A stretch of 33,354 nucleotides of DNA from an uncultured Prevotella sp. (GTDB lineage: Bacteria > Bacteroidota > Bacteroidia > Bacteroidales > Bacteroidaceae), in assembly GCA_900319715.1 (NCBI GenBank), contig ONPM01000041.1, positions 1 to 33,354 on the forward strand, given 5' to 3'. The notes under the pieces were generated by a model. The model did no database searches. It saw only the letters and a list, made by a program, of their open reading frames with translations, and was not told the DNA's origin. Positions 23,886 to 30,897 of this stretch are shown here, piece by piece. Position 1 is the stretch's first letter, and each line of letters opens with the position of its first letter. Made by a program: the position numbers and the translations under genes.

Positions 23886-25178
23886 TTATTGTTTGGGGAT
23901 AAATAGTGTAAATTCGGAGTACTGGTCTTTCTCACTCGTGACGGTCACCCTGCCTCCGTGGGCCTGCATGACCTGATCGACGTAGTTCAGTCCAAGACCG
24001 AAGCCTGAGACACCGCCCTTGCGGTTCTTCTCATGCACGGCAGCACGGCCGAACTTATCAAAGATAATACGCTGGTCTTCCTTGGAGATGCCGATACCGT
24101 TATCGTGGACCTTCAAAAGTACGTATTTGTCACTGTTCTGGGTGGTGATGCTGATGCTGACCGTGTCCTTGGAATACTTGATGGCGTTGTCGACGAGGTT
24201 GGAGATGGCCTCTGTGAGATATTGCTCATCAGCGAGGACATGATGCACCAGCAAATCTACGATGAAATCGATGTTTTTATCCGTTTTTGCCTTCGCTTTC
24301 TCTACGATATCATCGATGATGGGTTCCAGGTTCACGTCCTGCTTGTTCAAGATGAGTTTCTTGTTTTCAAGTTTCGAGATAGTGAGCAGTTTGTTGACGA
24401 GTGCCAGCAGGTGCTCCGCCTCACTCTCGATGATGGAGTAGTATTTCTCCTTGATCTGTGGCTTGTCGTCCACCTTGCCGCTATGCAGGAAGCGGGCTCC
24501 CATGATGATGCTCGACAGAGGCGACTTCATGTCGTGCACCATTGCATAGGAGAAGTCGTTACGAAGGTCTGCCATCATCTTCTGCTCGTCGAGGTAGCGC
24601 AGCAGTCTCAGCAAGATGGCTCCGAAGAGTATCAGGATGATGGCACTGGCCGCAAAGAGCGGGCTAAGCCTTCTGGCGAGCGTCGGATAGGGATTATTAA
24701 GCGCAAGCCTGATACCCCGCGACTGGTCACGACGGGTGCTGAATACCCGGGTCTTCAGCGATGCCGATGAGGACTGGGCATTGTTCTGGCGGAGGATGCG
24801 GCCGTCGGCGTCGACCTCCATCAGGGTAAAATTCCGGTCGAGGCTTACCACGCTGAGCAGGGAGTCGACATACTGTGCCAATGTATCGAGCGACACTTCG
24901 GAGTGATAACGCCGACTGAGCACATCGTTCATGCCCTCTACCGAAGACTCCAGCGAGAGGTCGCCGCGCAGATGAGGCAGGCTGAGGGTGTCGCCCACAG
25001 ACACGACCTCCGCCCGCTGGTAACTCTCGTAGAACATGCCCCACGTCAGTTGGTTGCCGGCTCTCTCAGAGATGTCACGAACGGCCGAGCGGTAGGTCAT
25101 CCACATATAGAGTCCCAACAGCAGCATCACTGCCACCATCGCCGCTACAGACACATATTTGTATTTATTCTTCTGCAT
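23886..25178 (-). CDS. Sensor histidine kinase
   Basis: An inner-membrane sensor kinase of 430 residues, partner of the next gene. Transmembrane helices lie at about 8-27 and 172-192 and enclose a periplasmic sensing domain of roughly 145 residues that I do not recognise. The dimerisation domain has the phosphoacceptor His215 in YAMVHDMKSPLSS. The ATP-binding domain shows the N box NLVDNAIKYS (327-336), G1 DNGIGI (359-364), F box FDKFGRA (373-379) and G2 GFGLGL (392-397). The ATG at 25178 is chosen over an in-frame TTG at 25190 that overlaps a possible -7 element. It lies downstream of the TonB/DUF4249/MG2 genes on the same strand. Confidence 0.93.
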   Translation of the reverse strand: MQKNKYKYVSVAAMVAVMLLLGLYMWMTYRSAVRDISERAGNQLTWGMFYESYQRAEVVSVGDTLSLPHLRGDLSLESSVEGMNDVLSRRYHSEVSLDTLAQYVDSLLSVVSLDRNFTLMEVDADGRILRQNNAQSSSASLKTRVFSTRRDQSRGIRLALNNPYPTLARRLSPLFAASAIILILFGAILLRLLRYLDEQKMMADLRNDFSYAMVHDMKSPLSSIIMGARFLHSGKVDDKPQIKEKYYSIIESEAEHLLALVNKLLTISKLENKKLILNKQDVNLEPIIDDIVEKAKAKTDKNIDFIVDLLVHHVLADEQYLTEAISNLVDNAIKYSKDTVSISITTQNSDKYVLLKVHDNGIGISKEDQRIIFDKFGRAAVHEKNRKGGVSGFGLGLNYVDQVMQAHGGRVTVTSEKDQYSEFTLFIPKQ

Positions 25179-25187
25179 TCCTGCCTG

Positions 25188-25195
25188 CAAAGGTA
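25188..25195 (-). promoter_or_regulatory. Possible promoter of the kinase/regulator pair
   Basis: The minus strand reads TACCTTTG, matching TAnnTTTG and identical to the element before the protease gene. It lies within the 106-bp gap before the kinase start. The leader would be only about 4 nt, which weakens the call. A TTCGC sequence lies at roughly the -33 distance. Confidence 0.3.
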
Positions 25196-25284
25196 GTGCA
25201 AAATTTCATTTTAGCGAAGAGAAAGCGAATATATTTGCTTTCTTGAGCGTGAGAAATTTATCCAAATCAGACGAATCTCCAAAT

Positions 25285-26550
25285 TTATTGAGGAAATTCA
25301 TATACCAGATATTGCGCATTGTGCTCAACAGGATAGTTCGTCAGGCGCCCCGAACGGGTTACAAACGACAGTATTCCATTATAGATGCCATTGCCGAATG
25401 TGTATTGGCCGCTGTATATGTTGATATAGTGAACGCGACGGGCATCATAGTCCAGAAGCCGCTCTACGTTGACGACAGGCATACCGTCTATGAAAACCAT
25501 TGTAGGCCATGAACTGTCGTAGGAGCCCTGCTCTTTTCGGACCATCAACTGTAGTACGTCATTCACTTTCCTGGTCGTCACACAATTCACATACTCAAGC
25601 AGCACCTCCTTGACCGTAAAGAACTGACGGTACTCGTCGAGATTATAGGTCAGGTCAGGTCTGGTACCCAAAATCGTTTCGTCATAGTCCAACGGCACAC
25701 CTTCCACGGCGGTGTCGTCCGCATCATCTCCGATCTTTATTTCACGTTTGGCTGGTGCGATAGCCATCTGATGCCGCTGCATGTCGATAGAACGGGCTTC
25801 CACCTCGCTGCGATTATAATGGAACACCAGATGCGGCAGGCGCTTCGGAATCAAGTTCGCAAAAGGACTGATCAACTCGACAGGCAGGCTCACGCCTGTT
25901 GTCGACACAGCAGAGAGCACCAGTGGCCGCTTGCCATGGATGCCATAGGTGTAGAAGACCGCGATAGAGTCGTTCATCATCCTACCCTCGAAATAATGGA
26001 TCTGCTTCCCAATGATTGCCAAGGAAGGACGTATCTGGTTGCCACTGAATGTGTTACCGTCACAGACATTCCTGACTCGTGCCCTGATGACGTGGCCTTC
26101 CGTCTCACGTACACTGGTGGCCTTCACGACCTGCTCAATGGGGAACGGGTCGGAGGACAGATAACTCAACGAGTCGGGATGGGCGATTTTCACCCATTCG
26201 ATATCGTCGTCCTCATGCTTGTGAAGAGGATTGACAACGGCGACCAGTTGACGGGACACCTGGGCTTTGTCACGAGTGTAAGCCGACAGCACATAATACC
26301 CGCTGTGGAGGTTGGAAGACAGTTCGATCATGCCCGCTCCCTTCCCTTCCTGAAGGCCAATCACGACGCCTGCCGCCATACCGTACGTATCACACAGTTC
26401 CGCGTAGGCTATCACGGCATCAGCCGTGACGCTGACTTTCATCGCCTCACCTGCAAGATACCAGGTGCGGTCTGTCTTTACATCTATAGCAAAGGTGCTC
26501 AGAGCAAGCACCAGCGCAGCTGTCAGCGATAATATTCTGTTGTTATTCAT
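25285..26550 (-). CDS. Exported protein with MG2-like N-terminal domain and receptor-plug-like C-terminus
   Basis: A 421-residue exported protein of unassigned function. A signal peptide is present (MNNNRILSLTAALVLALSTF then A). Residues of about 22-110 resemble a macroglobulin MG2-type domain (TDRTWYLAGEAMKVSVTA, then ELSSNLHSGYYVLSAYTRD). The last 110 residues resemble a TonB-receptor plug without a barrel, with VFIDGMPVVNVERLLDYDA, YINIYSGQYTFGN and GILSFVTRSG. The start is ATG 26550; the earlier in-frame codon is GTG at 26556. It follows the DUF4249 lipoprotein after a 26-bp purine-rich repeat spacer and belongs to the same transcript as the receptor. A role in handling the receptor's ligand at the cell surface is inference. 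Confidence 0.72.
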   Translation of the reverse strand: MNNNRILSLTAALVLALSTFAIDVKTDRTWYLAGEAMKVSVTADAVIAYAELCDTYGMAAGVVIGLQEGKGAGMIELSSNLHSGYYVLSAYTRDKAQVSRQLVAVVNPLHKHEDDDIEWVKIAHPDSLSYLSSDPFPIEQVVKATSVRETEGHVIRARVRNVCDGNTFSGNQIRPSLAIIGKQIHYFEGRMMNDSIAVFYTYGIHGKRPLVLSAVSTTGVSLPVELISPFANLIPKRLPHLVFHYNRSEVEARSIDMQRHQMAIAPAKREIKIGDDADDTAVEGVPLDYDETILGTRPDLTYNLDEYRQFFTVKEVLLEYVNCVTTRKVNDVLQLMVRKEQGSYDSSWPTMVFIDGMPVVNVERLLDYDARRVHYINIYSGQYTFGNGIYNGILSFVTRSGRLTNYPVEHNAQYLVYEFPQ

Positions 26551-26556
26551 CTTCAC

Positions 26557-26595
26557 TCTTTCACTTTTTCACCTTTTCACTCTTCTTCACTTTTC
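26557..26595 (-). repeat. Purine-rich repeat spacer before the MG2-like gene
   Basis: On the minus strand this is an array of GTGAAAAGG, GTGAAAAA, GTGAAAGA and GTGAAG units that begins within the last codons of the DUF4249 gene (residues EEE, stop TGA inside the array) and ends at the next ATG. Its 15-bp core (26565-26579) is identical to one in the ftsI-murE spacer at 12930-12944. Confidence 0.65.
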
Positions 26596-27758
26596 TCTAC
26601 CCAGAAATCAGGTTCTTCAATATATGCCCCTTTAGATCTCACGTCGAGTTGCCAGTCGAAGGCCCATGCCGTCTTCAACGAGCCAAACGATATCCTGTTG
26701 TCTTCCCATTCGCAGAGGAACATGCCTTTGTCCACCTGCAGGGCGCAATCATCTTCGGTGCAATTATCGAGCCACAAACGGGAGTCTTCCCTCTGAGGGA
26801 TCTGGATAGACAATTCTTTGGCATCGAGGAAGAACCTGTATTCACTGGTATTCAATGAGCATCCTACGAAGCCGATCACATGCTTGTCTGACGTGAGACA
26901 GTGGATATTAGTAGGCAGGGCAGACGGCTGGGGAGTAAACAGGCCTCCCATCTCCGAACCAGCCTGGCGACGGGCCATCTCGTACTCATACTCTGCCTTT
27001 GAGATGGCACGCTGGTGCACCAGACCGCTATACCTGTAATAGATACGCTCATTGCTGCAGTCTATGTCGTACATCTTGAGGCGACGGATATGCTGGTCTT
27101 TGTAACTGCTGCTGGCACCCACCATGATCGTCGGGGCTGTCGCATCCTTCCATCCTATATGAGGAAAGAGGTTCGCTTGATAGACACGCTTCATGGCCTC
27201 TTTGTCAAAATACATGTTGGTCGTGTAGTCGGAATGTACCTCCCAGGTCTCATCGCAGGTCCACGAATAATAGTTCGCCCTGTCAGGCTCAAAGGGATCG
27301 GCTGGCGTGACAAGCACGTCGACACGATTCTTCAGGGAGTCACGGACACCCGTCACCTCGACAACCTTCTCTGTAGGCATCGGTCTCTGAGGCTCTGACT
27401 CATAGACCTCGCCGTCGCTCTCGATATGCAGATAGTACTCCACGTCAGGAGAGAGCACGCCGACCTGGCAGACGTACTGGCCATAGACCCCCTGCGCCAG
27501 ATACTCAGAACCGTCGCTCCCCCTGACAGAGACATGGGCTCCCATGACCTTTTGCAACTCGTCGGAAGAGTTCAGAGCCTGAGTACGCGACAGGACAAAC
27601 GTGTTGATCCTGGAAGAACATATAGCGCCCTCCACAACGAGCAAGTCAGAATCATCTGCAGGAATGTCTGCCTCAAACTCCTCAATACAGCCCGACAGTG
27701 TACTCATGCCCACCATGAGACAAAGCACAATATATAGCGATCTCATCTGTTTCATCAT
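26577..27758 (-). CDS. DUF4249-family outer-membrane lipoprotein
   Basis: A 393-residue lipoprotein that regularly accompanies a TonB-dependent receptor in Bacteroidetes. The signal ends in a lipobox STLSGC with Cys24 as the lipid anchor, followed by the acidic IEEFEAD stretch. The first domain (about 36-130) looks Ig/beta-sandwich-like (LLVVEGAICSSRINTFVLSR, VSVRGSDGSEY). The second domain carries the family's aromatic segments such as YYSWTCDETWEV and the late DCALQVDKGMFLCEWED. It starts 3 bp after the receptor's stop, with AGGAT just before the ATG, so the two are translationally linked. Members are thought to act with the receptor in ligand capture, but no substrate is established. Confidence 0.85.
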   Translation of the reverse strand: MMKQMRSLYIVLCLMVGMSTLSGCIEEFEADIPADDSDLLVVEGAICSSRINTFVLSRTQALNSSDELQKVMGAHVSVRGSDGSEYLAQGVYGQYVCQVGVLSPDVEYYLHIESDGEVYESEPQRPMPTEKVVEVTGVRDSLKNRVDVLVTPADPFEPDRANYYSWTCDETWEVHSDYTTNMYFDKEAMKRVYQANLFPHIGWKDATAPTIMVGASSSYKDQHIRRLKMYDIDCSNERIYYRYSGLVHQRAISKAEYEYEMARRQAGSEMGGLFTPQPSALPTNIHCLTSDKHVIGFVGCSLNTSEYRFFLDAKELSIQIPQREDSRLWLDNCTEDDCALQVDKGMFLCEWEDNRISFGSLKTAWAFDWQLDVRSKGAYIEEPDFWVEKSEEE

Positions 27759-27761
27759 ATC

Positions 27762-30728
27762 CTAATTGAATCGTATATTAAGTGAGACGTACGGAATGGC
27801 CGTGCCAAACACAGACAACTTATACCCCTTGATTTCCTCCCCCTCTGTGACATAATAGACATTATAGGCATTCTTGCGGGCAAGGGCATTATAGACGCCA
27901 ATAGAGAACGATGTGTGGAGGAAGGATGTCAACTTATGGGTCGGCTCGATATTGAACGCAAGGTCCAGTCGCATATAGTCCGGAATACGATAGGTGTTGC
28001 GGTCTGTATAGTAGGGCATGTATTTCTGGTTGTACGAGTCGTAGTATTTGCCGGCAGGCAGTGTCGTCGGACGGCCCGTGGCGTAGTTGAAGTTGCTTGA
28101 GAAACTGTACCTCTCCGTGAACTTCAGGTTGAGTACGGCCTTCACCTCATGCGGTCTGTCATACTCTGAAGGGTACCACTCGCCATTGTTCAGAGGCACT
28201 GCCACCCGCTCGTCGTCCTGACGGAGTTGAGAGCGCGAGTAGGTGTAACTCACCCAGCCGTTCAGCGTTCCCACAGGCTTCTTCACCTGAAGTTCCACGC
28301 CGTATGCCCGTCCCTTCGTCGAGATCACGTCTGTCTCCAGATGATGGTTCATCAGCAGCACCGCCGAACTGCGATAGTTGAGGTAGTCGCCGATATGCTT
28401 GTAATACACCTCTGCCGAGAACTCATACTTCTTGCCTGCCGTCTCATGATAGATACCTGCCGCCACCTGCCAGCCGTTCTGGGGCTTGATGTTGAGGTCG
28501 GAGAGTTTCCAGATGTCTGTAGGCGACATGATCGACGTGTTCGACACCTTATGGATATACTGGTGCATCGTGTTGAAGCCCGCCTTCAGCGAGAGGTTCT
28601 CCATCAGCGCATAGCGGGCCGACAGGCGGATCTCCGGGGCATGATAGGTCTTGATGATACCCGTCTCACGGCGAGTCTCCAACAACGTCTCCTCTGTCGG
28701 GAGTTCGCCGTCATGGTAAAAGTTCACGTCACGCGGACCCAGCGCATTGAACATCGAATAGCGCAATCCTGCCGACACAGACAGTTTCTCTGTGAACGAG
28801 TGCTCATAGTCGATAAACGCAGCACTCTCCAGCGCCTTCTCCCGCTGTAACTGGTCTGTCGTGATGCACGACTCCTCGCTTATCGGCTCATACGTTCCGC
28901 CCTGCACGTTGTAGTGCTGTACAGAGAGACCGTACGAGAGCACCTGCTTCTCTGACAATCGCTGACGGACATGCAGTTTGCCCCATATCTGGTCGATGCC
29001 GAAACTCAGCCTGGCGGCCATAGAGGGCGTGTTCCTGTCCTCATTGAAATAGTCGTAGTGGTCCAGTCCTGCAGAGGCCGTGAGCGTCACCCTTTCATTC
29101 AGCAGCGAGCGCCACTCGGCAGAGAAGTTACGGTTCTCGTAGCCATACTTGTCCTGCGAACTGAACGAGAACTTATCATGACTCCAGTAACCATATATCT
29201 TGAGACGGTGCAGGCTGTTGAGTTTCCAGGTCAGCACGCCGCTGAAGTCATAGAAGTTGGCCGAGCCGTTCTTGTAGCCGCTGTCCTCAGGCAATTGCTT
29301 GAGCATCCAGTCGCTGTACGTCGTGCGCCCATTCAGCAACAGCGACACATGATCCTTCACGATAGGCACCTCGACATTCGCCTTACTGGTCAATGCGCCG
29401 ATACTGGCCGAGCCCGTCAGTTTCTGCATATTGGCCTCCTTCGAGGTCACCTTCAGCACACTGCTGATCCTGCCGCCATACTCCACGGGAATGCTCGACT
29501 TGAACAGTTCCACATCCTCTACGGCATCAGAATTGAACGACGTGAACAGTCCGAACAGATGCGAGGGATTATACACCGTTCCGCCATTAAACAATATCAG
29601 GTTCTGGTCTGTCGCCCCGCCTCGCACATTATAGCCGCTCGAAGCCTCTCCGACGGTAGTGACACCAGGCAACGTGAGCACCACCTTCATGATATCCGAC
29701 TCGCCAAAGGCCGACGGGATGTTCTTCAGCAACTGGGGCTTGAACTTCTCAGACCCCATCGTCGTGCTCCTCACCGCCGACTGGCGACCACCCACGACGA
29801 CGATCTCCGCCAGTTCCTGATCGTCGGCGACACTCGCCCTTGCCTTCTGCACCCCTGGCACGATATAGACCTTTGTCTTTGCTGAACCTGTTGTCGAAAG
29901 CGTGTCGCTGTCAAGAACGGGAATGCCGGCGATGAGGGAGTCCGCTGGGATGAGAATCGGAGGTACGGGGGTACGAGGGTACGGGGGTACGAGATTTGAT
30001 TCTGCGCTTGATGTATTCTCGAGCCCCCGCGCCACCGCGCCCCCGCGCTCCCGATCGTTCACAACGCCCTCCACCACCTTCACAAGACTCTGCTCCCGCT
30101 CCTTCTTTGAGAACGAAAGATGTCGCTGCTTCGCCATCTGCTTGATCTGGCCTTTCTGTTCAGGGAATATCCTGGCCACGTCCCTGGCATTCTTCACATG
30201 GTGGATGGCGCCGTCAGCAGTCTGCAGCGAGTAGTACTCATTCGTACTGAGTACCTTCACATATTTCTTCCCTCCGAAAGAGTTCTCACCGCCGTACACC
30301 TTCCACACACTATGATAAAGGCGGACCCCGTTCCCGCTTCCGTCGCAGAGCAGGGCCGCAAACCGTGAGCCGTCCTCAGGATCGTGCACATATCTGCGAC
30401 CATCCATCTCAAACCAGTCTATGCAGGCCTGCTCTGGCAGACAAAACACACCCTTGACGGGAGTGAGCACCGCCACCCGCTGCTCCAACTGGTCAAAGCG
30501 CAATTGCACCTCATCATACACCACCCCATGATAACAGATACGGCCCTGATACACATTCGTATTGCCTTTATAATAGGGGATATCATGCCACAACGACACC
30601 TGGTACTGAGGCTCTATCGGCCCCACATACAGTCGGGCATAGTCAGAAGCAGAGCGGAAGTAGTCCTGAGCCCCAGCATACTGTACGACTGCCATCATAC
30701 AGACTAATGCAAACAAAATCTTTTTCAC
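27762..30728 (-). CDS. TonB-dependent outer-membrane receptor with non-standard N-terminal domain
   Basis: A 988-residue outer-membrane active transporter. The start is GTG 30728, the only start in frame with the signal peptide (MKKILFALVCMMAVVQYAGA), 18 bp after a -7 element. Residues 21 to about 200 form a periplasmic domain that is not the usual carboxypeptidase-regulatory-like domain of these receptors (YFRSASDYARLYVGPIEP, YHGVVYDEVQLRFDQLEQRV). Residues of about 201-300 are a linker rich in Pro/Arg/Gly encoded by two 8-bp-period repeats. A TonB-box-like ELAEIVVVGGR is at 305-315. The plug follows (SGYNVRGGATDQNLILFNGG), then a 22-strand-type barrel ending in IPYVSLNIRFN. It heads an operon with DUF4249 and the MG2-like gene. 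Confidence 0.93.
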   Translation of the reverse strand: MKKILFALVCMMAVVQYAGAQDYFRSASDYARLYVGPIEPQYQVSLWHDIPYYKGNTNVYQGRICYHGVVYDEVQLRFDQLEQRVAVLTPVKGVFCLPEQACIDWFEMDGRRYVHDPEDGSRFAALLCDGSGNGVRLYHSVWKVYGGENSFGGKKYVKVLSTNEYYSLQTADGAIHHVKNARDVARIFPEQKGQIKQMAKQRHLSFSKKEREQSLVKVVEGVVNDRERGGAVARGLENTSSAESNLVPPYPRTPVPPILIPADSLIAGIPVLDSDTLSTTGSAKTKVYIVPGVQKARASVADDQELAEIVVVGGRQSAVRSTTMGSEKFKPQLLKNIPSAFGESDIMKVVLTLPGVTTVGEASSGYNVRGGATDQNLILFNGGTVYNPSHLFGLFTSFNSDAVEDVELFKSSIPVEYGGRISSVLKVTSKEANMQKLTGSASIGALTSKANVEVPIVKDHVSLLLNGRTTYSDWMLKQLPEDSGYKNGSANFYDFSGVLTWKLNSLHRLKIYGYWSHDKFSFSSQDKYGYENRNFSAEWRSLLNERVTLTASAGLDHYDYFNEDRNTPSMAARLSFGIDQIWGKLHVRQRLSEKQVLSYGLSVQHYNVQGGTYEPISEESCITTDQLQREKALESAAFIDYEHSFTEKLSVSAGLRYSMFNALGPRDVNFYHDGELPTEETLLETRRETGIIKTYHAPEIRLSARYALMENLSLKAGFNTMHQYIHKVSNTSIMSPTDIWKLSDLNIKPQNGWQVAAGIYHETAGKKYEFSAEVYYKHIGDYLNYRSSAVLLMNHHLETDVISTKGRAYGVELQVKKPVGTLNGWVSYTYSRSQLRQDDERVAVPLNNGEWYPSEYDRPHEVKAVLNLKFTERYSFSSNFNYATGRPTTLPAGKYYDSYNQKYMPYYTDRNTYRIPDYMRLDLAFNIEPTHKLTSFLHTSFSIGVYNALARKNAYNVYYVTEGEEIKGYKLSVFGTAIPYVSLNIRFN
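29962..29993 (-). repeat. 8-bp tandem repeat (4 units) inside the TonB receptor gene
   Basis: Four 8-bp units on the plus strand, GGTACGGG, GGTACGAG, GGTACGGG, GGTACGAG, form a perfect 16-bp duplication. They encode part of the Pro-rich linker (about residues 246-256). Because 8 is not a multiple of three, gain or loss of one unit would shift the frame. Confidence 0.92.
30025..30048 (-). repeat. Second 8-bp tandem repeat (3 units) inside the TonB receptor gene
   Basis: CCCCGCGC, CACCGCGC and CCCCGCGC follow head to tail, with a degenerate fourth unit TCCCGATC. The stretch is far more GC-rich than its surroundings and encodes the Arg/Gly/Ala part of the linker (about residues 227-234). It lies 31 bp from the other 8-bp array. 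Confidence 0.85.
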
Positions 30729-30745
30729 GTTCTCTAGTTTGAATG

Positions 30746-30753
30746 CAAAATTA
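30746..30753 (-). promoter_or_regulatory. -7 element of the TonB receptor operon
   Basis: The minus strand reads TAATTTTG, matching TAnnTTTG. The predicted start is near 30740, about 12 nt before the GTG start, with AGAGAA between. No convincing -33 TTG was found upstream. Confidence 0.5.
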
Positions 30754-30865
30754 TACCTTTTCCTATATATATAATGGATAGACGATAAAAAACTTGCATG
30801 AAATCAGAATTATTTAACAAAGTTTGGCTTTTACATGAGAGGTGGTAACTACTTAGCACTCTAGA

Positions 30866-30893
30866 AAAGGGCTCGCATTGCTGCGAGCCCTTT
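30866..30893 (-). terminator. Rho-independent terminator after the subtilisin-like protease
   Basis: AAAGGGCTCGCA (30866-30877) and TGCGAGCCCTTT (30882-30893) form a perfect 12-bp stem with a 4-nt loop, starting 4 bp after the protease stop. T-rich sequence follows on both strands, so it could also stop plus-strand transcription. Confidence 0.92.
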
Positions 30894-30897
30894 CTTG

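Noticed and set aside
23157-25178. The RprX/RprY two-component system
   Set aside because: The regulator has a similar length to RprY, but its N-terminal sequence and the kinase length do not match what I remember of that pair, so no symbol was given.
29962-30048. CRISPR-like repeat-spacer structure
   Set aside because: Units are 8 bp, contiguous and inside a coding region, with no spacers and no cas genes in the window.
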